Below, one piece after another: positions 6,491-15,003 of a stretch of 16,740 bases of DNA. Source of the stretch: Lachnospiraceae bacterium UBA3826 (GTDB lineage: Bacteria; Bacillota; Clostridia; Lachnospirales; Lachnospiraceae); contig DGII01000168.1 in NCBI GenBank assembly GCA_002393095.1, positions 1-16,740 of the forward strand, written 5' to 3'. The notes under the pieces were generated by a model that saw only the letters and a list, made by a program, of their open reading frames with translations, ran no database searches and was not told where the DNA came from. How positions within the stretch are numbered: the stretch's first letter is position 1; each line of letters starts with the position of its first letter. A program made the position numbers and the translations under genes.

Positions 6491-7867
6491 CTATATACCA
6501 AGCAGACTTTCGCCGACTTTAACTATATCTCCGGCACCCATAGTTATCAACAGGTCTCCCGAAGAACATTTTTCCAGACAGAAATTCTCAATTTCATCAA
6601 AGCTGGGGAAATAATAACACTCGCTACCCAACTCTAAGAGCTTGGCCTGCAGGTCTTTAGAGGAGATACCGATGGTATTCTTCTCTCTGGCTGCATAAAT
6701 GTCGGCAAGTATAATAACATCTGCTATCGATAAACTTTTGGCGAAATCATCAAGGAAAGCCTTGGTCCTTGTGTATGTATGTGGCTGGAATACCACATAC
6801 AGCTTGTTGTGCTTAAAATTGATGGCACTGTTAAGCGTAGAGGCGATCTCGGTAGGATGATGCGCATAATCGTCAATGATAGTGACCCCCCCAACGGTTC
6901 CCTTATATTCGAAGCGCCTGTCTGTTCCGTGAAAATCACCGATAAGCTGTATGGCTTTGCTTAACGGGACATCACACAGAGCCGCACAGCAAAGTGCCGC
7001 CATGGAATTGGCTACATTATGTCTGCCGGGAACTGCGAGAGTCACCTTATATGTACCATCGGGGCAGTGCAGCGTATAGGTTGCATTGCTGTGCTCGTCA
7101 TAGCTGATGTCAGTAGCATGGTATGTGCAACTGTCGTTGAAGCCGAAAGTGTATATCTCACATGGCAGCTCTCCGGTTATCTCCGTAAGGTTCTCTATCT
7201 CGCCATTGATCACAAGGGCACCGTCCATGGGAAGGAGCGATGCGAATCTTAAGAAGGAGTGGCGGATATCATCGATGTCTTTGAAGAAGTCCATGTGATC
7301 CTCTTCTATATTGAGGATAAGTGCGATACGGGGGAAAAAGCTTAGGAAGCTGTTGGTATATTCACAGGCCTCTGTTACGAAGTACTTGGAATGACCTATC
7401 CTTATATTGCCGCCTATACTCTTAAGCATGCCTCCCACAGACAGAGTAGGGTCCAAGTCACATCCCATGAGTATCTCGGATATCATGGAGGTTGTGGTGG
7501 TTTTGCCATGTGTACCGCTTATGGCTATGGGAAGGTCGAAATTCTTCATGATCTCTCCGAGAAGCTCGGCTCTTGAAAGGCTTGGTATTCCCAGCCTTGT
7601 CATCTCTATCCACTCAGGATTGTCCTTATGTATGGCAGCCGTATATACATACAGATCTATATCGGGCGTGATGTTGGTCGTCCGCTGTCCGATATATACC
7701 TTGATGCCCTGACTCTCAAGAGAAGCAGTCAGTGTCGAAGCCTTCATATCCGAGCCTGACACCTTAAAGCCCCTGCTGTGGAGTATCTCGGCAAGTCCGC
7801 TCATGCTGATGCCGCCTATGCCGCAGAAAAATACATGTATTGGCCTGTTAAAATCAATCTGATACAT
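6491..7867 (-). CDS. murC: UDP-N-acetylmuramate--L-alanine ligase
   Basis: MurC adds L-alanine to UDP-N-acetylmuramic acid in the cytoplasm, the first amino-acid step of peptidoglycan precursor synthesis, using ATP. The 458-residue length (from the chosen start) is normal. Motifs: the N-terminal Rossmann segment FCGIGGISMSGLAEIL with the SGSD turn; the Mur ligase ATP loop GTHGKTTTTS (G118-K122 and following); the central-domain EACEY and NIEEDHMDFF; the C-terminal-domain DDYAHHPTEI and GAGDI. The ATG at 7867 has GGAG (7874-7877 on the minus strand) 6 nt upstream; an in-frame TTG at 7879 overlaps that site and is rejected. It appears monocistronic: its own promoter (7900-7928) precedes it and a probable terminator follows. 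No other Mur gene is adjacent. Confidence 0.97.
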   Translation of the reverse strand: MYQIDFNRPIHVFFCGIGGISMSGLAEILHSRGFKVSGSDMKASTLTASLESQGIKVYIGQRTTNITPDIDLYVYTAAIHKDNPEWIEMTRLGIPSLSRAELLGEIMKNFDLPIAISGTHGKTTTTSMISEILMGCDLDPTLSVGGMLKSIGGNIRIGHSKYFVTEACEYTNSFLSFFPRIALILNIEEDHMDFFKDIDDIRHSFLRFASLLPMDGALVINGEIENLTEITGELPCEIYTFGFNDSCTYHATDISYDEHSNATYTLHCPDGTYKVTLAVPGRHNVANSMAALCCAALCDVPLSKAIQLIGDFHGTDRRFEYKGTVGGVTIIDDYAHHPTEIASTLNSAINFKHNKLYVVFQPHTYTRTKAFLDDFAKSLSIADVIILADIYAAREKNTIGISSKDLQAKLLELGSECYYFPSFDEIENFCLEKCSSGDLLITMGAGDIVKVGESLLGI

Positions 7868-7899
7868 AATAATCTCCAATCCGCCCTTCCGGCAAAGTA

Positions 7900-7928
7900 A
7901 TTTTAGCGCAATTCGCCGTAAAAAACAA
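7900..7928 (-). promoter_or_regulatory. murC promoter
   Basis: On the minus strand TTGTTT (7928-7923) and TAAAAT (7905-7900) are separated by exactly 17 bp, a good housekeeping-sigma promoter. The start would be near 7893, about 25 nt ahead of the murC ATG at 7867. Confidence 0.6.
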
Positions 7929-7951
7929 TTGTATACATCATTTACGGAGAA
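7912..7951. repeat. inverted repeat spanning the murC -35 element
   Basis: TTCGCCGTAAA (7912-7922) and TTTACGGAGAA (7941-7951) are inverted copies matching at 10 of 11 positions, with an 18-bp centre that contains the murC -35 hexamer. The geometry suits binding of a dimeric regulator between the divergent murC and glgC promoters, but no known operator consensus is recognised. Confidence 0.4.
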
Positions 7952-7980
7952 TGTTTCCGAGTTATGTAAAATTGAACAAA

Positions 7981-8045
7981 AATATATTGATTTTTTTTTA
8001 ATTTTTGTAAAAATTATTCACAATTTAGGACTAATGTGCTATAAT
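7981..8045 (+). promoter_or_regulatory. glgC-glgD promoter with AT-rich UP-like region
   Basis: TTCACA (8017-8022) and TATAAT (8040-8045) are separated by 17 bp, with a TGC (8037-8039) making an extended -10. Immediately upstream, 7981-8016 is almost pure A/T with a run of nine T (7991-7999), resembling an UP element for RNA polymerase alpha. A start near 8052 would give a leader of roughly 34 nt before the glgC ATG. Confidence 0.75.
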
Positions 8046-8085
8046 TTCAATACATTTACTTCAAATATTATTATGGAGGAAGGAC

Positions 8086-9360
8086 ATGATCAAGAAAGAG
8101 ATGATTGCCATGCTTCTCGCAGGAGGTCAGGGAAGCAGATTGGGAGTGCTGACATCTAAGGTGGCTAAGCCGGCAGTTTCATTCGGAGGCAAATACAGGA
8201 TAATTGACTTTCCGCTGAGTAACTGTATCAATTCAGGCGTAGATACGGTGGGTGTGCTGACGCAGTATCAGCCCTTAAGACTGAATACCCATATAGGTAT
8301 CGGTATTCCGTGGGATCTGGACCGTAATATAGGTGGAGTCACAGTGCTTCCGCCTTATGAGAAGATAGGCAATACCGATTGGTATACCGGTACGGCCAAT
8401 GCCATATATCAGAACATTGATTATATGGACAGCTTCAATCCTGAGTACATCCTTATTCTTTCCGGTGACCATATCTATAAGATGGATTATGAGGTCATGT
8501 TGGACTTCCATAAGCAGAATAAGGCAGACTGTACCATAGCCGTTATGCCTGTTCCGATGGAGGAAGCCAAGCGCTTCGGTATCATGATAACGGATGAGAA
8601 CAGACGTATAACCGATTTCGAGGAGAAGCCTGAGAATCCGAGGAGCAATCTCGCATCCATGGGTATATATATCTTCAATTGGAGCACGCTAAGAGAGGCT
8701 TTGGTTGAGAAGGCGCAGGTTCCCAACCTTGATTTCGGCAAGCACATCATTCCCTATTGCCACGAGAAGGGATCTCCGATGTATGCATATGAATTCAACG
8801 GATACTGGAAGGATGTGGGTACACTCAATTCCTACTGGGAAGCCAATATGGAGCTTATCGATATCGTTCCGGAGTTCAATCTCTATGAGGAGTACTGGAA
8901 GATATACACCAAGAGTGAGGCTCTTCCGCCTCAGTATTATGCACCGGGAAGTGTCATAGACAAGAGTATCGTCGGAGAGGGTACCGATATATACGGTCAG
9001 GTATACAATTCCGTAATAGGCTGCGGAGTCACCATAGGACGCGGAAGCGTAGTCAGGGATTCCATAGTGATGAACAATACCGTGATCGGTGACGGCTGTG
9101 AGCTTAACAAGACCATAGTGGCCGAGAATGTAACTATAGGTAACGGAAGCAGATTCGGAATAGGTGATGAAGTTGACAATGAGACCGATCCTCATATCTA
9201 CAATCATGGCCTTGTATGTATCGGCGAGAAGAGTGTCATTCCCGATAATATTACCGTAGGCAAGAATGCCTGCATATTTGGCGCTACCGAGGAGTCGGAC
9301 TATGAAGATAAGTATCTGGCAAGCGGTAAGACTTTGATTAAGGCAGGTGAAGAACAATGA
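8086..9360 (+). CDS. glgC: glucose-1-phosphate adenylyltransferase
   Basis: GlgC converts glucose 1-phosphate and ATP to ADP-glucose and pyrophosphate, the committed step of bacterial glycogen synthesis. The 424-residue protein has an N-terminal nucleotidyltransferase domain with GGQGSRLGVLT (13-23) followed by KPA (28-30), the catalytic-region SGDHIYKMDYE (126-136, Asp128) and FEEKP (178-182). Its C-terminal part (about 290-410) is a left-handed beta-helix of hexapeptide repeats, seen in IGCGVTIGRGSVVRDS and VIGDGCELNKTIV. The ATG at 8086 follows GGAGG (8075-8079) by 6 nt. It has a strong promoter upstream, and its stop overlaps the glgD start in an ATGA arrangement, so the two subunits are made together. 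No glycogen synthase or branching enzyme gene is in the window. Confidence 0.96.
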   Translation: MIKKEMIAMLLAGGQGSRLGVLTSKVAKPAVSFGGKYRIIDFPLSNCINSGVDTVGVLTQYQPLRLNTHIGIGIPWDLDRNIGGVTVLPPYEKIGNTDWYTGTANAIYQNIDYMDSFNPEYILILSGDHIYKMDYEVMLDFHKQNKADCTIAVMPVPMEEAKRFGIMITDENRRITDFEEKPENPRSNLASMGIYIFNWSTLREALVEKAQVPNLDFGKHIIPYCHEKGSPMYAYEFNGYWKDVGTLNSYWEANMELIDIVPEFNLYEEYWKIYTKSEALPPQYYAPGSVIDKSIVGEGTDIYGQVYNSVIGCGVTIGRGSVVRDSIVMNNTVIGDGCELNKTIVAENVTIGNGSRFGIGDEVDNETDPHIYNHGLVCIGEKSVIPDNITVGKNACIFGATEESDYEDKYLASGKTLIKAGEEQ

Positions 9361-10475
9361 GAGCGATAGGAATCATACTTGCCGGTGGCAATAACCACCG
9401 AATGAAGGAATTGTCGGCTAAGCGTGCGGCAGGTGCAATGCCGATCGCCGGAAGCTACAGAGCGATCGATTTTACATTAAGTAATATGTCCAATTCCCAT
9501 ATTCAGAAGGTGGCTGTGTTCACACAGTACAATGCCAGAAGCCTTAATGAACACTTAAGTTCATCCAAGTGGTGGGATTTCGGACGTAAGCAGGGCGGAC
9601 TGTTCGTATTCACGCCTGCGGTGACTGCCGAGAACAGCTTATGGTTCAGGGGAACAGCCGATGCGATCTACCAGAATCTTGATTTCCTTAAGGCATCGCA
9701 TGAGCCTTATGTTGTCATCGCTTCTGCGGATTGTGTATATAAACTGGACTATAATAAAGTTTTGGAGTATCATATTGAGAAGAAGGCTGACATAACCGTT
9801 GTATGTAAGGATATGCCGGCCGACATGAATGTGGAGAGATACGGCACTGTCAAGATGAATGAAGAGTGCCAGATCGAGGAATTCGAGGAGAAGCCCATAG
9901 TGGCCAAGTCGAATACCATTTCGTGCGGTATATATGTTATCAGACGAAGACTTCTGATAGAGATGATTGAGAGATGCGCTGAGGAGGACAGATTTGATTT
10001 TGTACGGGATGTCCTCATCAGATATAAGGATCAGAAGGGTATATACGGATATAAGCTTAGGGAGTATTGGAAGAACATCTCTACCATAGAGGATTATTTT
10101 GAGGCCAATATGGACTTCCTTAAGACTGATGTAAGGGATTATTTCTTCAAGCAGTATCCGGATATATACTCAAAGGTGGATGATCTGCCGCCTGCCAAGT
10201 TCAATCAGGGCGCGCATATAAGCAACAGTCTTATAAGCAGTGGTACTATAGTGAATGGTTCTGTAGAGGATTCGGTTGTGTTCCGTAAGACCTTCATTGG
10301 TAATAACTGTACGATTAAGAATTCAATCATATTGAATGATGTCTATATCGGTGATAATTCATATATAGAGAATTGCATTGTGGAGAGCCACGGAACGGTC
10401 AGAGCCAATTCGTACCATAAAGGAGAGAATGGTATTGAGATTGTGATGGAAAGCAGTGACCGATACGTGATGTAG
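9357..10475 (+). CDS. glgD: GlgD, glycogen biosynthesis paralogue of GlgC
   Basis: This 372-residue GlgC paralogue overlaps glgC by 4 bp (ATGA) and has AGGTGA (9345-9350) 6 nt before its ATG. In several Bacillota, GlgD pairs with GlgC to form the full-activity ADP-glucose pyrophosphorylase. The fold is kept: a nucleotidyltransferase half with YRAIDFTLSN, SADCVYKLDY and EFEEKP, and a C-terminal beta-helix (about 285-360). The substrate loop is degenerate, GGNNHRMKELS in place of GGQGSRLGVLT, and the KPA triplet of GlgC (K28, P29) is replaced by A25, G26. It is therefore probably a regulatory or structural subunit with little or no activity of its own; that inference rests on the missing residues and on known GlgC/GlgD pairs. 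Confidence 0.92.
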   Translation: MRAIGIILAGGNNHRMKELSAKRAAGAMPIAGSYRAIDFTLSNMSNSHIQKVAVFTQYNARSLNEHLSSSKWWDFGRKQGGLFVFTPAVTAENSLWFRGTADAIYQNLDFLKASHEPYVVIASADCVYKLDYNKVLEYHIEKKADITVVCKDMPADMNVERYGTVKMNEECQIEEFEEKPIVAKSNTISCGIYVIRRRLLIEMIERCAEEDRFDFVRDVLIRYKDQKGIYGYKLREYWKNISTIEDYFEANMDFLKTDVRDYFFKQYPDIYSKVDDLPPAKFNQGAHISNSLISSGTIVNGSVEDSVVFRKTFIGNNCTIKNSIILNDVYIGDNSYIENCIVESHGTVRANSYHKGENGIEIVMESSDRYVM

Positions 10476-10521
10476 TGCCACCTTGCGAGTTAAGGGTCGA
10501 CAACGCAAACGGAGGTATGTC

Positions 10522-10800
10522 ATGAAGATCACGAATGTCAGAGTACGTAAGATTACGAAGGAAGGCAAGATGAAGGCGGTTGTATCCGTCACCTTGGATG
10601 ATGAATTTGTTGTCCACGATATCAAGGTGATAGAAGGAGAGAAGGGTCTGTTCATCGCAATGCCAAGCAAGAAATCCGCAGACGGCGAGTACAGGGATAT
10701 AGCACACCCGATCAACTCGTCCACCAGAGAGAAGTGGCAGCAGGAGATACTTGAAGCTTATGAGAAGGCTTTGCTTCTGCCTGACGAGGAAGTGGGTTAA
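10522..10800 (+). CDS. spoVG: SpoVG RNA-binding regulator
   Basis: The 92-residue product matches SpoVG: MKITNVRVRKI at the start, then MKAVVSVTLDDEFVVHDIKVIEGEKGLFIAMPSKK in pieces, and YRDIAHPINSSTREK. SpoVG proteins bind nucleic acid, mainly RNA, and affect sporulation septation, cell-wall and virulence functions in Bacillota. The ATG at 10522 is preceded by GGAGG (10511-10515) with a 6-nt spacer. A TTG further upstream in the same frame (10483) has no ribosome binding site and would add residues outside the family's N-terminus. It lies 46 bp after glgD with no terminator or clear promoter between, and a strong terminator follows, so it is likely the last gene of a glgC-glgD-spoVG transcript. 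Confidence 0.95.
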   Translation: MKITNVRVRKITKEGKMKAVVSVTLDDEFVVHDIKVIEGEKGLFIAMPSKKSADGEYRDIAHPINSSTREKWQQEILEAYEKALLLPDEEVG

Positions 10801-10805
10801 GAATA

Positions 10806-10835
10806 AAAAGGCTGCGGCTGGTCCGCAGCTTTTTT
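10806..10835 (+). terminator. intrinsic terminator after spoVG
   Basis: A perfect 7-bp GC-rich stem, GCTGCGG (10811-10817) and CCGCAGC (10823-10829), with a 5-nt loop, is followed by six T (10830-10835) and preceded by a run of A. It starts 10 bp after the spoVG stop and should end the glgC-glgD-spoVG transcript efficiently. Confidence 0.93.
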
Positions 10836-10862
10836 GCGTTTAAGATGAGCCTGTGATAAAAT
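10834..10862 (+). promoter_or_regulatory. probable pth-mfd promoter
   Basis: TTGCGT (10834-10839) and TAAAAT (10857-10862) are 17 bp apart, and TGA (10854-10856) gives an extended -10. The -35 is mediocre and its first bases overlap the T-run of the preceding terminator. The predicted start leaves about 20 nt before the pth ATG. Confidence 0.5.
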
Positions 10863-10887
10863 ACAGGCGAATGGAGAGAAGCAGATA

Positions 10888-11448
10888 ATGTATCTTATAG
10901 CAGGTCTGGGTAATCCGGAAGAAAAGTACAGAGGAACAAGACATAACATAGGCTTTGAAGTACTGGACGCTTTGGCGGACAGGCACGATATCAGGGTTAC
11001 ATCCGATAAGTGCAGGGCACTTGTCGGCAAGGGATATATATGCGGAGAGAAGGTACTTTTGGCCAAGCCTCTTACATATATGAATAACAGCGGAGAAAGC
11101 ATTGCGGCTCTGGTCGACTATTATAAGTTGGATGCTAAGAAGGATCTCATAGTCATATATGATGATATAGCACTTCCGGTTGAGAAGCTTCGCATAAGGC
11201 CGGAGGGCAGTGCGGGCGGACATAATGGTATTAAGAGTATAATAGCAAGGCTGGGGACGCTTAAGTTTGACAGGATAAGAGTAGGTGTGGGCGACAAGCC
11301 CGAAGGAAGGGATCTTGTGGATCATGTGCTTGGAAGGTTCTCGTCCGAGGACAGGGTTAAGATCGAAGAGACCATAATAAGAGCCTGCGATGCTTTGGAG
11401 ACTATCATTACAGACGGTGTGGATACCGCCATGAACAGATTCAACTGA
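10888..11448 (+). CDS. pth: peptidyl-tRNA hydrolase
   Basis: Pth recycles tRNA by cleaving the ester bond of peptidyl-tRNAs that drop off the ribosome. The 186-residue protein has the family signature GLGNPEEKYRGTRHNIGF with N9 and the catalytic His19, the MNNSG motif (N66-N67), the IVIYDDIALP segment (D92-D93), and the GSAGGHNGIKSI loop (N113). All the residues expected for catalysis and tRNA binding are present. The ATG at 10888 has GGAG (10873-10876) 11 nt upstream, slightly long. It follows the spoVG terminator, has a probable promoter of its own, and ends 4 bp before mfd, with which it forms an operon. Confidence 0.97.
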   Translation: MYLIAGLGNPEEKYRGTRHNIGFEVLDALADRHDIRVTSDKCRALVGKGYICGEKVLLAKPLTYMNNSGESIAALVDYYKLDAKKDLIVIYDDIALPVEKLRIRPEGSAGGHNGIKSIIARLGTLKFDRIRVGVGDKPEGRDLVDHVLGRFSSEDRVKIEETIIRACDALETIITDGVDTAMNRFN

Positions 11449-11452
11449 CGAT

Positions 11453-14400
11453 ATGAATACGATTCTTAAACCGGTTAAGGACTGGCCTCAGTACGATGAG
11501 GTCATCACGGGACTTGGCAAGAAGCAGAATATCCTTATAACAGGATGTATCGAATCACAGAAAGCCAATATGATGGAAAGCCTGTGCGATGATAATAGAA
11601 TCATCGCCAAGAACAGGCTTATTTTGACGTATTCACAACAACGTGTCAGGGAGATAGCTGAAGATCTTAAGCTGTACGAGCGTAACGTCCGGATATTCCC
11701 CGGCAAGGACCTGATATTCTATCAGGCAGATATTCACGGCAATAAATTAACAACGGACAGAATGAGCGTGATCAGACGCCTCATCCAAGGAAGTGCAACT
11801 ACCGTGGTGACGACCTTTGATGCCATCATGACACATATGGTGCCCAAGGAGGTCTACGAATCATATATCCTGCGTATCGGCAAGGGCGATGAGATAAGCG
11901 AGAAGGAGCTCGCGGCAGCACTTACGGATATGGGATATGAACGTATTCCTCAGGTAGAAGACAGAGGGCAGTTCTCGATAAGGGGTGGCATTGTGGACAT
12001 ATTCGACCCGACACAGGATTCTCCGTACAGGATAGAGCTGTGGGGAGAAGATGTTGAGTCTGTTCGTTCCTTTGATATAGACAGTCAGCGCTCATATGAG
12101 CTCTTACAGAGCATAGAGATATATCCGGCTACGGAGCTTGTCATGTCAAGGGATATGCTTGATAAGGGTCTGAAGGCCATAGAAAAAGAGGCTAAAAGGG
12201 TTTCGGAAAAGCTTAGAAAGGAATTCAAGACAGAGGAAGGACACAGAGTGGATGTCACCTTTAAAAATCTTAAGGAGGACATCACGGAGTTCGGCAGAAT
12301 AAGGAATCTGGAGAGCTATATAGATTATTTCTATGAGGAGACCGCCCTTTTTACGGATTATTTTAAGCCTTCCGATACACTTATAGTCATTGATGAACCT
12401 GCAAGGGTAACGGATCATATCAAGGCTGTGGAGTATGAATTTGAAGAGAGCATGAAGTCCAGACTTCTGTCAGGCTATATACTTCCGGGACAGACTAAGG
12501 TTTTGTCGGCTTCCAGGACTGCGCTTGCAGCTATCGGGAAATACGCCACACTCATGCTGTCTGCAATGGAGGACAGGAGCAAGTTATGTAAACCCGATAT
12601 AAAAGTCGGCATAACTGTCAGATCCGTAGCTCCGTATAAGGGACACTTTGATTTACTCCTTAAGGACCTTGCCGGTTACAGGAAAAACGGCTTTAGGGTG
12701 GTTGTGCTATCGGGCTCCGGTACAAGGGCAGAGAGACTGGCGGCGGATCTTAGGGATAATGACATAACCGCCGTATATTCTACTGACCCCTTAAGAGAAC
12801 TCATACCCGGTGAAGCGCTCTGTATGCAGGGCAGCTTAAGAAGCGGCTTCGAGTACCCCATGCTTAAGTTCACGGTCATATCAGAGAGTGATATATTCGG
12901 TTCGCACGAGAAGAAAAAGAGGAGCAGGAAGAAATATAAGGGCAGTAAGATAACTGATTTTGCCGAGCTTAAGGCGGGAGATTATGTGGTCCATGTAGAT
13001 CACGGTATAGGTATATATAAGGGTATCGAAAAGGTTGAGGCAGGCGGCGTCACCAAGGACTACATGAAGATCGAGTATAAGGATGGAGGCATACTCTATG
13101 TGCTTGCCACATCCTTCGATGTCGTCCAGAAATACGCATCTGTTGATACTGCCAAAAAGCCGAAGATAAGCAAGCTTGGTTCCAAAGAGTGGGCAAGCGT
13201 AAAGAGCAAGGTAGGGACTGCGGTTAATGCGGTCGCCGAGGACCTTGTAAGACTCTATGCCATAAGACAGAGCAGGGAGGGGTATGCTTTTTCGAAGGAT
13301 ACGGTATGGCAGAAGGAGTTCGAGGAGCTCTTCCCCTATGAAGAGACGGCAGATCAGCTTGCGGCTGTGGACGACACCAAGAAGGATATGGAAAGTACGC
13401 GGATAATGGACAGATTGATCTGCGGAGATGTTGGGTATGGTAAGACGGAGATCGCATTAAGAGCTGCTTTCAAGGCTGTGACGGACGGCAAGCAGGTGGC
13501 TATGCTCGTACCGACCACGATACTTGCAAGTCAGCACTATAACACCTTCACAGAGAGGATGGGCAGCTTTCCGGTAAGGATAGAGCTGCTGTCAAGATTC
13601 AGGTCCGCATCCGAACAGAAGAAGACGCTTGAGAATATAAAAAACGGGATGACAGATATAGTCATCGGTACACACAGACTTCTGTCGGAGGATGTTGCAT
13701 ATAAGGATCTGGGGCTTTTAATAGTGGATGAGGAACAGCGCTTTGGAGTGGCTCATAAGGAGAAGCTTAAGAAGCTTAAAGAAAGTGTGGATGTTCTGAC
13801 GCTTACCGCAACGCCGATCCCCCGCACACTTCATATGTCACTTGTGGGAATAAGGGATATGAGCGTACTGGAGGAGCCGCCGGGAGAGAGACTTCCTATC
13901 CAGACCTTTGTATGCGAATATAATGAGCAGATGGTCAGGGAGGCCATTATAAGAGAGCTTTCAAGAGGAGGTCAGGTCTACTATATATATAACAGGGTAT
14001 CGGGAATAGCCGATGTCGCCGCAAGGCTGTCAGCACTTGTACCGGAGGCTGAGATAGCCTATGCCCACGGTCAGATGAAGGAAAGCGAGCTTGAGCGCAT
14101 CATGTATGACTTCATAGACGGCAGTATCGATGTTCTTGTATCAACTACCATCATAGAGACAGGTATGGATATAACCAATGTCAATACGGTGATCATACAG
14201 GACTCAGACAGATTCGGACTCTCGCAGCTCTATCAGCTTAGGGGAAGAGTGGGAAGAGGTTCAAGGACTGCGTATGCCTTTCTTATGTATAAAAGGGACA
14301 GGATGCTTAAGGAGGTTGCAGAGAAGCGCCTTGAAGCCATAAGAGAATTTACCGAGCTCGGAAGCGGCTTTAAGATCGCCATGAGAGATCTTGAGATAAG

Positions 14401-14995
14401 AGGGGCAGGTAATCTGCTTGGGACTAAGCAGCACGGACACATGGAGGCAGTAGGCTATGATCTGTACTGTAAGATGTTAAGCGAAGCGGTGCAGAAGCTT
14501 AAGGGTGAGGATACAACCTATGAGGAATTCGAGACACAGATAGATATAGATGTGGATGCGTTCATTCCGGGTGAGTATATCGTCAATGAAGTGCAGAAGC
14601 TTGATATATATAAGAGAATAGCCTCGATCACGCAGGATGAAGAGGCAGCGGAGCTTGTGGATGAGTTAAAGGACAGATTCGGAGAGGTTCCGGAAAGTGT
14701 GCATAACCTGTTAAGAGTTACTAAGCTTAGAGGAATGGCACATAAGGTTTACATAACTGATATCAAGGGCGGTAACGGTCTTATCAAGCTCAGCATGAAG
14801 CCTGATGCAGAGATAAAGGTCGAGAGGATACCCGATCTTCTGATAAGAGAGGGCAAGGGCTTTACCTTTGTGACAAAGGGCATTCCCCATTTTAAGTACA
14901 GTTACGGTCTGAGCGAGGTGCCCGGCAAGGATGAGAGAGTGCTTATTGACAAGCTTGAGGATATACTGAGTGCGATGAATGAACTTTTAATATAA
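11453..14995 (+). CDS. mfd: transcription-repair coupling factor
   Basis: Mfd is the DNA translocase that pushes or removes RNA polymerase stalled at lesions and recruits UvrA. The 1180-residue length is typical. Domains in order: UvrB-like N-terminus with SIRGGIVDIFDP (about 175-186) and a degenerate first P-loop (about 31-40); the CarD/RNA-polymerase-interacting domain starting GDYVVHVDHGIGIYKG (from 509); the RecG-like translocase with Walker A GDVGYGKTE (658-666, K664), DEEQ box (759-762), TATPIPRTL and QLYQLRGRVGR; the TRCF C-terminal domain (about 1020-1150). The start at 11453 agrees with the Bacillus protein N-terminus. It has no visible GGAG-type site and lies 4 bp after the pth stop, so it is probably translated by coupling with pth. 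No terminator is obvious downstream. Confidence 0.98.
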   Translation: MNTILKPVKDWPQYDEVITGLGKKQNILITGCIESQKANMMESLCDDNRIIAKNRLILTYSQQRVREIAEDLKLYERNVRIFPGKDLIFYQADIHGNKLTTDRMSVIRRLIQGSATTVVTTFDAIMTHMVPKEVYESYILRIGKGDEISEKELAAALTDMGYERIPQVEDRGQFSIRGGIVDIFDPTQDSPYRIELWGEDVESVRSFDIDSQRSYELLQSIEIYPATELVMSRDMLDKGLKAIEKEAKRVSEKLRKEFKTEEGHRVDVTFKNLKEDITEFGRIRNLESYIDYFYEETALFTDYFKPSDTLIVIDEPARVTDHIKAVEYEFEESMKSRLLSGYILPGQTKVLSASRTALAAIGKYATLMLSAMEDRSKLCKPDIKVGITVRSVAPYKGHFDLLLKDLAGYRKNGFRVVVLSGSGTRAERLAADLRDNDITAVYSTDPLRELIPGEALCMQGSLRSGFEYPMLKFTVISESDIFGSHEKKKRSRKKYKGSKITDFAELKAGDYVVHVDHGIGIYKGIEKVEAGGVTKDYMKIEYKDGGILYVLATSFDVVQKYASVDTAKKPKISKLGSKEWASVKSKVGTAVNAVAEDLVRLYAIRQSREGYAFSKDTVWQKEFEELFPYEETADQLAAVDDTKKDMESTRIMDRLICGDVGYGKTEIALRAAFKAVTDGKQVAMLVPTTILASQHYNTFTERMGSFPVRIELLSRFRSASEQKKTLENIKNGMTDIVIGTHRLLSEDVAYKDLGLLIVDEEQRFGVAHKEKLKKLKESVDVLTLTATPIPRTLHMSLVGIRDMSVLEEPPGERLPIQTFVCEYNEQMVREAIIRELSRGGQVYYIYNRVSGIADVAARLSALVPEAEIAYAHGQMKESELERIMYDFIDGSIDVLVSTTIIETGMDITNVNTVIIQDSDRFGLSQLYQLRGRVGRGSRTAYAFLMYKRDRMLKEVAEKRLEAIREFTELGSGFKIAMRDLEIRGAGNLLGTKQHGHMEAVGYDLYCKMLSEAVQKLKGEDTTYEEFETQIDIDVDAFIPGEYIVNEVQKLDIYKRIASITQDEEAAELVDELKDRFGEVPESVHNLLRVTKLRGMAHKVYITDIKGGNGLIKLSMKPDAEIKVERIPDLLIREGKGFTFVTKGIPHFKYSYGLSEVPGKDERVLIDKLEDILSAMNELLI

Positions 14996-15003
14996 AAGCG
15001 ATA

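Noticed and set aside
7868..7879. TTG start at 7879 for murC
   Set aside because: The TTG overlaps the GGAG serving the ATG at 7867, and the extra residues are not part of the MurC N-terminus.
8689..9357. 222-codon minus-strand open frame opposite glgC
   Set aside because: It lies wholly antisense to a well-supported glgC, shows no recognisable family features, and has no ribosome binding site or promoter.
10483..10521. TTG start at 10483 for a longer SpoVG
   Set aside because: SpoVG begins MKITNVRVRK and the ATG at 10522 has a perfect GGAGG; the extension has no start signal.
10840..11325. 161-codon minus-strand open frame opposite pth
   Set aside because: It is antisense to pth with its conserved catalytic residues; the composition looks like a shadow frame and no start signal is visible.
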